From Hansfordia pulvinata (Eukaryota > Ascomycota > Sordariomycetes > Xylariales), in the NCBI GenBank assembly GCA_006538405.1, contig BJKQ01000009.1, positions 816,001 to 880,000 on the forward strand: a stretch of 64,000 nucleotides of DNA. Reading direction: 5' to 3'. Positions 24,036 to 35,088 of this stretch are shown piece by piece. How positions within the stretch are numbered: the first letter of the stretch is position 1; each line of letters opens with the position of its first letter. Under the pieces are notes generated by a model. It was not told the DNA's origin and made no database searches. It was given only the letters and a program-made list of their open reading frames with translations. The translations under genes and the position numbers were made by a program.

Positions 24036-27000
24036 GGCGGTGGTTGCGGTTCACGAGCCGTGGCTGGCCCTAGGTCTCAGGAGGCCAGGGATTGGTGGGC
24101 AAGGCGAACAGGCAGTGCTCGAAGAAGAACACTGGTAAGTACCTACTCCGGCATTGACAGCAATTGGCACAGAGACAGGTTGGAAGACGGCGGGAGAGGT
24201 CGCGCCGTGTGTGGACTGACCGCGTCGTTGGCTGAGCGCCTCGGAAACAGCAGAAAGAGGGTCGTCGTCATCGGCCTGTCGGAGGGGCTGCCATAGCCAG
24301 CTACTGACAGACAGACGGAGACGGAGATGGGTACGAGGGGGCTGGCAGGAATGGAGACGATGGGTCCACTGGGAATGATCGGCGCCCGGGTTTGGAGGAC
24401 AATCGCAATCGCAACCCACGTCGTCGACTGCCGTTGCGATACGTACCGTACCTACATGTACCCGTGGTACCGTAACCCAGGATACCTGAAGTAGGTACCC
24501 TACATGTATGCATCCATCCCTCCTGCCCTCACCTCCCCGGTCCCTGGTGCCCTGTCACTTACGCGTATGTTCTGCCCAGGTGTGCCCTGCCAGTCGCCGA
24601 CCGGGCTTTCGTATACTGATTGAGAAAAATGGGAATAGATGAAATTACCTACCTGTTCAAAGAACTGTTCATACACTCGTACCATGTCTTGGTGCAGTAT
24701 TTTGCCTACATATATGTATCGAGGGAAGTAATGAGTAAGGTAGGTACCTGAGAGGTAGTATGGACAACAGGACAGGGCGTACGTAGCCGGCACATTACCT
24801 TGTATAAGCCCGCCGCACGATAGTCGTCAAGCTGCATATACATCTTACGTACATGTACCTGGTTGATCTATAGGATATTCGTACATGCAGGCAGGGTATC
24901 CGTACATAATACAAAGCCGGAGTCGACCTCCGCGGAAACGAGACGAGACGAGACGAGACGAGGCGTGAGACGAGGCGATCAGCTGCTGACTTGGAAAGCC
25001 GATAGTGTCCGGTAAGCCAGGCGGGTGCGAGTAATTGAACATGGAAGTATTGTCTTGGCTGACTTGCATCTCTGCAGGCACCTTATGCAGCATGCATGCA
25101 TTGGATGCATACAGGCAGCACCAGACCAGACACAGCCCTGCGACGACCATTTCTTTGCTACTCTTATACCTTATTTAGCCCCCCCCAAGTCATCGATAGC
25201 TTCTCAGCTCTGCTCCCCACCTGCAGGGGACTCGTGCAGACATTGTCCCCCGTGAAGAAGCCGGTGTTCTAAATTCGGATCAAGAAGACTAATAAGATAC
25301 TCGCAACTCTCCGTCGAACTAGCAGCAACTGCAAGCAACAAGACAGTCGGCATGCCAGCTCCTCGGCCATTGGAGCATACAACGCCGCTGACGTGAAACA
25401 AGAGAAGAGATCGCCTACTAAGCGCACCCGGCTACCCTATATGGTAAAAGGGACCCCGCGGCTAGACCGAGGTGGGATGTGGTCGCGATGGTAGCGCTTC
25501 GTGGCTTGAGTATCGTCTGTCGTGACAGCCGCAGACGCCCGGGGGAGGATGCGAAGGATTTCGACGGCCTCCCTTGGCCCCCCGCTCGCTCACCAGCATC
25601 AGCATCGACAACCCTGCCACCGCTCCCGTTTCGAGATGCCCTCTCCAACCAACCACTCAGCTTTTCCAATTACTCGGCCGTGGCCTATTGTGGTTTGTGT
25701 CTGCGCGTAGTCAGTTGGGTAGTGACCTCTGCTTGGTGACACTACCCGGGGTATTCTGGAAGATGACCCGGGGCTTTCACGTACGAGACTCGGAGGGGCA
25801 GGGCCTCAACCTGTGGCATCCATCCCACGACGATCACAGCCTCTGTCCGCCCACCTTGTTCGGTCCCTATCTCTCCACGTGCTGGGTAGCAGAGCAACCG
25901 GTGCAAGGGCGGGGCGTACACTGCCGATTGGAGCTTTGTGCGCACGCCATCCTGAGCCAAGAGTGCCGGCAGCTCGTGGCCTACCTAACCTCCTCCAGAG
26001 CCTTCGCAGACGGGGGCTTACTTTGCGGCGAGTATAACAAAGGCGCGGAGCAAAGGCAGCCCGCGATCGGCAGCTCCTGCCACCCTACCCATCTGCTGCG
26101 GGGCGCCCGATATCGATGTGACACTACCGGCGTTGTGAATCTCCGTTCACCTGTAACAAGTTCTCGTCAGACTCATCAGTACTCGGACATCCATACCTAC
26201 TGGACGAAGATAGCCGACGCCATTGGCTACTGTGTTGATTCCATTCAGAAGCCATCACCGTGCGGGCATGTCTAGGTAAAGTAGCCACTCAGGGCAGTTC
26301 TCTCTCTTCCCGTCAGACATACGAGTACGCTGTTGGTCAAATGAAACCTTGTGTGTCGTCGTGTCAGCAAGGCTTGAGGATGGAGGCCGCGTAGACTTCC
26401 ACGGGAAAAGGTCACAAAAGAGGCTCGGGATAAGGGAGAGGTTCTCCGTCGACAGACAACAAGACCCAGGCAAAACAACATGGGTTTGTCACAGCTCTCC
26501 CTCAGTGGACGGACTTTCTCACACACCAAGTCAGTCCCATCACGAAGCCGGAAAACGAAGCAGGGACAGTAGACTGGGTGGCCAACCGCTTATGGTCAAA
26601 CTACGCGACGAGCCGGCGACGAGGCCGGCGCACTCGCCGATCCACGACTACCGGGCCCGTCGAGAGGCGCCGTCACTGATGACTCTAGCTCGACCCGGCT
26701 CATCAGCTGCTGACTGGCTGGCCGACTACGCGTAATCGTATGTAGACAAGTGAGTACCGGCGGCGCACAGGCGGACCACACCACCACACCACCACGGCAA
26801 GCAAGGCCTGCGCGCCGTTTCCAGCGGCAACAGACACGGGATGTGACGACAGACACAGACACCCACAACACCCACGCGGGAAACGGGGCCCCATAAGTTT
26901 AAAAGCGTGCTCGGCGAATGCTGGGATGGGCCGGGCCCTGCGCTGCCCCGGGGGTCCTGGGCACCTGGGTCGGGTCCCTGGGTAACGAACGATGGAATGG

Positions 27001-27123
27001 GCGACTATCCATCAAGGCCAGCCCACATGCAGCCAGCGGCGCACTTCTCCACACAAGGCCCCGACGATCGTCGCTGTTGCTTGTCACGCTTGTCACGATC
27101 TCCGGCTCTTGGCCCACACCTCT

Positions 27124-27160
<37 letters not shown>

Positions 27161-27610
27161 TCTCTGGGCGGGCGGATGGATGGATGGATGGAGTACATGG
27201 CGATGGATTGCCTGCCACTTGGGTCGCCGTGGGGGCCTCTCTTGGTGGTGGTGGTGACGGCGATGATAATAAGATTGATCCCTTGCCACCCTTCCCCTCC
27301 CAGATCGCAGGGTCCTATCCCGATTCTCTACACCATTGTTCAAACTGCTCGTACGTACGCGTGCCCAAGGAGACAAAGACCAACGTCCTCTCTTCTATAC
27401 GCCTATCGCCTACCCCGAAGTGCTAGAGTCACTTACTATTACACCAACACACACACATACACATACACACACATACACACACACACAAACGACCTAACAG
27501 CGGAAACCGCAACCACACACACACACAAGACACGTCGGAGAAGAGCGACAGTGACGACGGCAACAATCACTCAAGACCGACAACGGCCACTGGCCAACGA
27601 CGTGCCCAGC
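24036..27610. other. Long intergenic region
   Basis: No gene is supported in 3.6 kb. The longest open frame (plus strand, ending 26275) has its first ATG only at 25763, encodes no family I know and has no splice or promoter support. Repeats include ACGAG units (24937-24962), TGTC/TCTC (27120-27158), GGAT (27175-27191), and CA-rich repeats (27448-27488) just upstream of the next gene. A TACGAGTA motif is at 26330. Confidence 0.5.
24937..24962 (+). repeat. ACGAG pentanucleotide repeat
   Basis: About five tandem ACGAG units in intergenic DNA upstream of the P450. Confidence 0.8.
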
Positions 27611-29323
27611 ATGATGGGCGGGACGGGCCCCAAGGCCGTAGGGGTCATGTGGGCCATGTGCGGCCTCAGCCTGCCCTTTGTCGCCTTGAGGTTCTACACG
27701 AGGAGATGGGTCCTCTACTCGGTCGGCCTCGACGACTACATCTACTCGGTGGCCTGGGTGAGTGTGCCCTCCCCAGCCCAACCAAGCACACCCTCTTCTC
27801 TTCTACACAAAAGAGACACTCCGTTCGGACTACCGAGACGGACTGACTGACTGACTGACTGACTGACTGGCTTGGTTGCACCAGCTCTTCATGACCCTGT
27901 TCACGGCCTTCGCCACCGTGGCGGCGACGTACGGCTTCGGCCAGAGCGTCTACGCGCTGCCGCCCGACGACGCGGCGCGCGCCATCTTCTACGAGATGGT
28001 CGGGCAGACCTTCTCCATCGTCGGCATGGCCGTCGCCAAGGTCTCGCTCGCCATCTTCATGCTCCGCCTCGTCGTCATCAAGTGGCACAGGTGGTTCCTC
28101 TGGGCCAGCATCGCCCTGCTCAGCCTGTCCTCCATCGCCTGCGCCACCATGGTCTGGGCCCAGGTATGAATGACTCGTCCATCTGTCCAACCGTGACAGC
28201 GTCTATTGGAATGAACTATTTACCACGCCTAAGATGGGGTGGTTTTTTGGAGATCGCGCAACCCGCGCGCTGACGTTGAGAACGATTTATTCTAGTGCGT
28301 CCCCGCCGCCTCCATCTGGGACCACCGGATCAAGGGCGAGTGCATCCCGGGCAACACCGAGGTCTCGATCTATTTGGGAGGTTCGTTGGTCATTCTCTCT
28401 TCCGCACATTCTCATGCCTCGGATTACCTCGATCCGGCGCTCCAGACTACTTGTGGAAAGTGGAGATAGAGATGTACAAAAAGAAGAAGAAGAAGAAAGC
28501 TAACCCGACTCGTCCAGCCCTCTACGTGACGAGCGACTTTGTCTTTGCGGGCTTCCCCTGGCTCTTCCTCTGGGGGCTCAACATGCGCAAGCAGGAGAAG
28601 ATGACCATTGCGGGGAGTTTGAGCCTGGGCGTCATGTGAGTGTTGAACGAGCCTCCCAAGAGAAGAAGAAGAAGAAGAAGCAGAAGCTAACCACCTTCAT
28701 CTATTTTCTCTCCTTCCCCCCCCCACAGCTCCGGAATCTGCAGCATCTTCCGCGTGATAGCCCTCACCTCCCTCTCGAGCGGCGACTACACCCGCGACAC
28801 GGTCGAGCTGTGCATCCTGACCGCGGCCAGCGAGTCCGTCACCCTCATCTGCATCGGCATCCCGCACCTGCGGCCCCTCTACCGCCGCGTCATCCGCCCG
28901 CGCCTCCTGGGCAGCGAGGGCGCCTACTACATCGACCAGAGCAAGGGTTCCGCCAGTGGCGGCGGCGGCGGCGGGTCGAGGTCCGAGCAGCAGCGCGAGC
29001 GCGAGCAGCGCGATTCGCACGCCTTCCGCCTGAGCCACATGCGCCGGGGGGCCGCCCAACAACACCACCAGGGCGGGGGCAGCAACAGTAACAAGAGGTT
29101 CTCGCAGCAGCAGAGGAACCACCACCACCGGCGCGACCCGTACCTGGACGAGACGACCATCGCCGACCACCCGGGGGGCTCGCTGACCACCATCACCGTG
29201 CCGGGCGACGGGAGCAGCAGCAAGTCCATCCTCGGCGACGAGTGGTCCCACGCCATCCGCGTCACCGACGAGGTCAACGTGCACGAGGAGCGCCGGGGCC
29301 GGGGCGGCATCTCCCCCGTGTGA
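27611..29323 (+). CDS. PTH11-like seven-helix membrane protein (fungal rhodopsin-domain family)
   Basis: Five exons: 27611-27757, 27885-28163, 28296-28380, 28518-28635 and 28729-29323; all junction phases match and the product is 407 aa. The sequence shows ALRFYTRRWVLYSVGLDDY near the start, GQTFSIVGMAVAKVSLAIF in the middle and LYVTSDFVFAGFPWLFLW later. These are the hallmark blocks of the fungal integral-membrane family that includes Magnaporthe Pth11 (Pfam Rhodopsin_dom_fun). It is unrelated to the retinal opsin at 7-8 kb. The last 120 residues are a Gly/Ser/Gln/His-rich cytosolic tail. Introns hold GACT (27843-27869) and GAA repeats. No CFEM domain is visible. The start is uncertain because the frame is open upstream of 27611. 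Family members act as candidate surface receptors; the ligand is unknown. Confidence 0.88.
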
Positions 29324-30613
29324 ACTTCACGGGAGAAGGAGAAGGGGGGGAAGGGGGGGGTGCTTTGTTTGCTTGTCTTGCGGTCGTCTCTTTAGAAGTC
29401 TCATGATACCCAGATGTTGCTTGAACATTCACACACATATAATCCCGTACTATCACAGCTTGTGAGGGGTGGTCTTCGCCATCAGTCGCCCGATCGAATC
29501 GCGCAGTTTTCTTTCTTTCCACGGCACTTCGACATGCACAGTGATAATCGAGAACTTGCGTGCGCGCGCAGGGCAGGCTGGGACAACTTACTCGTACCAG
29601 GTACCCTGTTCATCGCCTTCACCGCTGTACGGAGTAACTCGCAAGGCCCCCATCCCCGGCTTCGGGCTCCAGTACCAATAGTTACCTCAACACTGATGAC
29701 CGTGCAGATGGCCCGGGGACGGGACTGGACCCCGAGGATGGTGCATCCCAGCTTGCTGTCGGGGCGCCATACGGATACTCGTATCTCCCGTCCCGCAACC
29801 GTCTCGACGCCAGCGCCTGGATCCATCCTCTACCTCTACGAGCCCGAAGAAAACCCCCGCTGTCTATGGGATGGCCCGCGCCGGCGCTTCGGCGTCCGCT
29901 CCCGCTGCCCCTGTCGCGCCTGTCCCGCTGTGTCCCTGTCAGCGCTGTCAGCCCTAACTGCACTATTCATGGAGTACCCGCACCCGCACCCGCATTTGGC
30001 GTACAGATGGAGGATCCATGTTAGGTAGATTACATAGATACATTCGTGAAATGTCTCTGCCCTGCCCTGTCGCGCACCCATGACAAGCGTGCATACAATA
30101 TTGAACACCGACGCCTTCTGGACGGGTTGGGTAGATTGCGGAGCAAGACAGATCGATGGTAATAATACGGAAGCCACCCTTGTCGCGGCTAGTAGACCTT
30201 CTCAACAATCTCTCACCATCTACGGCCATAGCCCGAGTCCTTGGAGATGGGGTCAGGGCATCGCGCGTCAGCCGATACTATGAGCTACCTGCAGGGCATC
30301 TATCCAATCTCGACTTGTATGTCAGACTTACGGGCAAGCTCATGGCCACGAAATTAGGTCCATAGACCACGCAAGCCATTCTTCCTTCAAACTACCGAGC
30401 ATCATATGTTTGGTCAACAGATCGGGGCCACCCAACTCCCACAAAACAACCCTTCGGCCGTGACGTCCAAACACCATGGTGCACATTATTCACAGGGAAA
30501 AAAAAAATCAATAACCGAACGCAACGCTTTCCAAACCAAGCCCACAACGCCCCAAACACCGATTCGAAACCCGTCACCATCACAACTACGCCCAAAACGT
30601 GCCTCCGTTGTCT
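29324..30613. other. Intergenic region between convergent genes
   Basis: I see no gene in 1.3 kb. TACTCGTA motifs lie at 29589 and 29776. The rest is 3' flank of the PTH11-like gene and of the methyltransferase. Confidence 0.55.
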
Positions 30614-32714
30614 TCACGGCTTGCGCCCTATCACAATCTTCTGAGCGTAGTAGCCGTGCTGCCGGCCGGAGCGCAGCTCCTGCCGCAAGAGCGCGGCGTA
30701 CACCCGCACCTCCTCGGGTTGCCAGCCCATGGCCGTTGTCCACATGTACATCAGAAAGCCTTTTTCGCATGAGCGCGTTTGAGAGTTAGAGGGTGGTCTG
30801 CGTATCCGACATGATGGCAACGCTTGCGACACGCCGCAGGGAACGCAGTAAAGTCGCAGAGGCAACGGATGGGGACTTGGCCCTACCTTCGATATCCTGA
30901 TGCAGAGCCGCCTGCTGAAACAGGCCTATCTGCTTATAGTTCTCATCGGCCGACCAAGGGCCGATGGGCGTCTGCGTGTTCATGCAACGTCATGTCAGAA
31001 AACTCGAATCTCATTCTCAGTACGCCGCGTGTCGAGTACGATAGGAATAAAGGCTACTTGAGACGGCTCGCTCACCTTGTAATTGTATTCGCAGATGTCG
31101 ACAAAGCCGGCCTCCTCCATGGCACGCCTCTGCACGCCATCCTCCACCACGCGGAACGATCTGCCCGACCTCCTGCCGGCCTCCCAGAAGACGCGGCCCC
31201 ATTGATCCATCGCCGAACCGGGAGGCACCGTGCCATCGTCGCTGGTGATGAAGCACGAGGCCTCCTGGCTCTCGAGAAACGCCCCGCCTCCGGGCTTGAG
31301 GGTTTGGAACGCCTGGCGGAACAGCGCGGGCCAGTCCGGGATCGCGCCCACCAACCAGCGCGCGTGCACGTAGTCAAAGGTTGCAGGCGCGAATGTCCAC
31401 TCGCGCGTGATGTCATCAATCTCAAAAGACACGTTGGGGGGGACCCAGCTCGGCTGCTGCGGCGAGATATCAAGCCCCGTCACCTGGGCGCTTGGGAACT
31501 GGTCTGCAAAGTCGCTTTTTGTTGTCCAAGTCAGCGGGCCCCGTCGCAAAACAGGCAGTAAGAGATGAACCAGACTGATCCCCACGACCTGTACGCAGGC
31601 TTTTGCTCGATGTCCGGCTACCAAATCACGGAACCAATGGGGGAATAAGGGTAATAGCGACATACATGGCCCATGAACCTGAAGACATTCCAAAACAGTC
31701 GATTTGCTGATTAGCGGCCGTTGGGGAACGTTCCGCGCCGGAAAGGGGGCTAAGGCGCAAATTGACTAGGCAGGTAACGAGCCTCAATAGCAAGACATAC
31801 CCGTGCCGCATCCGAGATCAAGCGCTTGCTGTGGAGCCGAAGATCGTTGAATAATGTGGATTAGCATGACGATGGCCATCATTTTTCGGAAAGGGGATCG
31901 CTCATTGCTGTTTTAAGTCATGTCGAGTTTGGGCACGCTGTACTCGTAGTCTCCTGGGCACAGCACATACCTGGATACTGGGGTCTAGAGGCGCCATAAA
32001 GAGCTTATCACCGAGGAGTAGCGTCGATACATGGTGCCTTTTCCGCATGCTCATCAGCTCTTGCGCAAGCTTCGACACAGGGTAACAGTTGTGCATCTGG
32101 CGGGGGAAGTAGGCACTCACAACAGATCCATTGACTCGTCGTGCTGAGCGTCGTTTGGATTCCTGGCGGGGAGCGAGACAGCGGGCGTGAGTGAGTGGGT
32201 GGGTGAGACGATATGAACCCCAGGCTTTCAATAGCGCTTCTTCCTCTCGCCTCACGCACCCTCACAGTCCCACCATCACCGGGCGGGGAGAACGTACCAT
32301 GACTGTGCGTTGCCAATCTCGCTGTGGTATGTGCGGCCGTGCAGGGTGCGATATTCGAGGATGCTCGCCGAGAGGGAGGCGGTCGAGCTTGCACTGTCGT
32401 CGCCAAAGGCCGAGTCGAGGTCGTCATCCGGGTCCGAGTCGTCCTCGTGTTCAGCCTGATCATATGTCAGCATCCTTCCATGCTACCGTTGCTTATATGT
32501 GACGAGAAGGCACTGCCGTACCAGAGCCTTCTGGAGACGAGTGAGATTGAAAATTGAAGCCTACCGGAGCGGGCGCGGTCTGCTGTGCCCAGTAGGATGC
32601 GGGCAGCAGGCTACTGGCCTCATGAGGGGAGGAAGCAGACCCTAAAATATCGCCGGCGGCGGCGGGAGAGCCAGAGGGCTGAGGGTCGTCTTCGGGGTCT
32701 GTCGAGGCCGACAT
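30614..32714 (-). CDS. LaeA-like SAM-dependent methyltransferase
   Basis: Nine exons on the minus strand: 32714-32565, 32455-32298, 32162-32121, 32037-31971, 31828-31801, 31678-31666, 31514-31076, 30971-30887 and 30759-30614. Every phase matches, giving 375 aa. A Ser/Pro/Asp-rich N-terminus is followed by PNDAQHDESMDLLHH, the block typical of fungal LaeA-like/TAM methyltransferases. SAM motif I, ALDLGCGTGSWAIDFAD, is assembled from three exons, one of only 13 nt. Later blocks are VTGLDISP, FDYVHARWLVGAI, LKPGGGAFLESQE and VEDGVQRRAMEEAGF. The C-terminus GFLMYMWTTAMGW also fits the family. It should be a nuclear or cytosolic methyltransferase; LaeA itself regulates secondary metabolism, but this family is large and the gene is a paralogue-type member rather than a proven LaeA. 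Confidence 0.88.
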
Positions 32715-35088
32715 GCTCGACGGGTCGGCCCTGTCGACATACGCGGCCGGTGTTCCAGGGAGGGATGCAGGGAAGACGAGGCTGCGCAGATCATATGGCG
32801 ATGGCGACGAAGGGGGTTGGCGTCGTCACAACGAGGTAGGGAGGACGGTGGGCGTCGAGGTCTGGAGCAAGGCAGCATCTAACCGATCGATAGAGTGAGG
32901 TGTGCACAGAAGCACCGTATCAAGACGAGGAGGAGATGCTGGGCGGGAGAGCAAGGAGACGAGACGAGACGGGCCGGATGGTGGCATCGGCATCTATGGC
33001 ATCACTTTGGCATCCCATGCCAGTAAGCTCGAGAGGGCTCCGTACATAAGGTACCTAAGGTAGATACCTAAGGTCACAGTTAGGTCCATCCCGTGATCCA
33101 AGTCAGTCAGGCAGATCACTGGAAACGTACACTGTGGTCAGGTCCAGTATGAGGCAGTAGAGGTACGGCCCGAGTGTAGGTCGGTAAGTAGAGAGGTACC
33201 GGGGCCGGGTATTGGAGGTTCTTGCACTTTCTTCTCTGGGCCATCAGATGGATGTCGTTCGTCGCTTCCGACTGAGGTACTCGTCCATGACAGTGACAAA
33301 GTGGGCGGGCAGCGACGCAAGTAGCTTCGCTCTCGGCCGGTCGACCATTTCCGGGAGAGCCAACCAACAAGCGCCGTCTGGAGTTTGCCCACACAACACC
33401 TGTCTACCTCAACTTACATGCCATCCATCCATCCATCCATCACATCACACCGTACCAACGGCCATAGATCCCAGCCTACTGTGCCGTCCACAGCCCGGGC
33501 GGGCGGTGTCAAACTCAGCTCAGCTGCTCCGGGCCGTTCATTCGACGCGCCAACCCAGCCAGAGTTTGGCCCCATGCCTCCCCCATCTGCCGAGCCAGTC
33601 GGTGCACGACGCAGGGTGGTATTCGATCAAGCTGGCAGAGACCCCGGACCCGGGAGTGCATGCGCCGCATACATATCCGTCTGGGGGCAAACAGACAACC
33701 CTGCTGCGCTGCTGCACTCGGCCGCGCGGGTCTGTGTCTGAGCCGCACGGTTGTGCCGACGAAGCCACTGCTTGGCGACTGTCCGGGACACCAACGCAGC
33801 GAAGCCGCCGCCCAGGCTCGGCTCGTGTTGCAGATGGCCTGTTTCTATTTCGTCTCTCTTTTCCTCTCTTTCCATTTCCATTGGTTACAAGGCGTCCCAG
33901 AACCTCTCTGCAGTTTCTACGGGCGCGGCCAGTCCCATAATGTTGCCAGGGCCAACTTGGCCACGACATCAATCCCGGGTCCCTTGTTTTGGGCGGGCCG
34001 GTCCGCAGCTCTCACGTGCGCAAGTAGTAGGCCCAGGAAGCCCGTTGAACACGGCGGTCGTACAACGCAGGACATGGGGACCCAAGCGGCCCATGTGTAT
34101 GTGTCGAGATCCAGTCGCGGCACCATGTCGGGCCAGAGAGCGCCATTGCAACTGCTGGAAGAAATAGACGAGATCAAGCCCAAAGTCTCATGAAAGAGCG
34201 TTGGTGGTCTCGTGGGGAGGACAACGCAAACGGACGCCACCGGATCCGCCTATCCACTGCCCGTATTCTCGGCAGTTGATGGGTTTTCGATCCCCACCAA
34301 ACTGGTATGCCCCATCTCTCGCCATGAGGAACAGGGATGCATGCTGCGTGGTGTACGTTGACGGGGAGGACAGGCCGGGATGGTTCCATGCCTGCTCCAC
34401 GACCGAATTTGCATTATTGGTTCTCATCTCCCCCATGGTCCCACCGCCGCGTGGAACACACGTGAGGGTGGAGTTGCGTGGGAATATTCTCGCAGAAGCC
34501 ATGTCGAATCCAGATGCTTCTGGACAGGCTGCGGGACCTCTGTCCGCACGCGACACGCCCGGAAACTCAGCACTGGGTATGGCAGCGTCGAGCTGGCAAG
34601 GCCTTAAAACGGCTTTCCATTGGAGGGCGACACACCAAGCCCGCAGACATTATGAAAGTCTATAAAGTCCTCGTCTCTTACTGCTTCAAGAGTGGGACTA
34701 ATTCGGGATACGACAAAAGAGAGTATCGAATTCGGTCTTTGTCAGACTTCACTTCGTCTCAACCAGAGTTGGGGTTTCTTGAGCGCCCCTATAACCATAG
34801 CCACTTTGCCGTAGTCGTGTATTTCCCCCTGGAGCCGTGACCACTGCGACGTCTGTGAAAGTCCTGAAGCCCCGACGAAAACCATCAGTAAGACATCATT
34901 CGTTCCATAGCAGTCGCAGATAGCCATCGGTGCCGCGATGCACAAGCCGACCCGCTGCATAATCATCTCCGTCAGCATGAAACCGCCTCATCACCAAGAA
35001 AACAGCAGAACAACAGAATACAGATAGAACACCAGAAGCCCCCGACGCAGCAACACCATCCACAACCCCCCCCCCCCTGCCTCGCTCT
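32715..35088. other. Intergenic region
   Basis: No gene supported in 2.4 kb. Open frames of up to 242 codons (plus strand, 33212-33940) overlap frames on both strands and match nothing I recognise. CCAT repeats lie at about 33421-33442, and GGTACCTAAGGTA-type palindromic stretches at about 33050-33075. C-rich sequence near 35070 is just 3' of the ABC transporter. Confidence 0.5.

Noticed and set aside
25574..26275. Open frame of over 200 codons between the P450 and the PTH11-like gene
   Set aside because: Its first ATG is only at 25763, no domain is recognisable and other frames overlap it. It remains possible as an orphan gene but is not supported.
27611..29323. A second retinal opsin
   Set aside because: It belongs to the PTH11-like family also called rhodopsin-domain; it lacks the Schiff-base Lys and helix C Asp pattern.
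33212..34193. Overlapping open frames of 177-242 codons
   Set aside because: Several frames on both strands are open together, as expected for GC-rich repeat-bearing DNA; no family or splice evidence.
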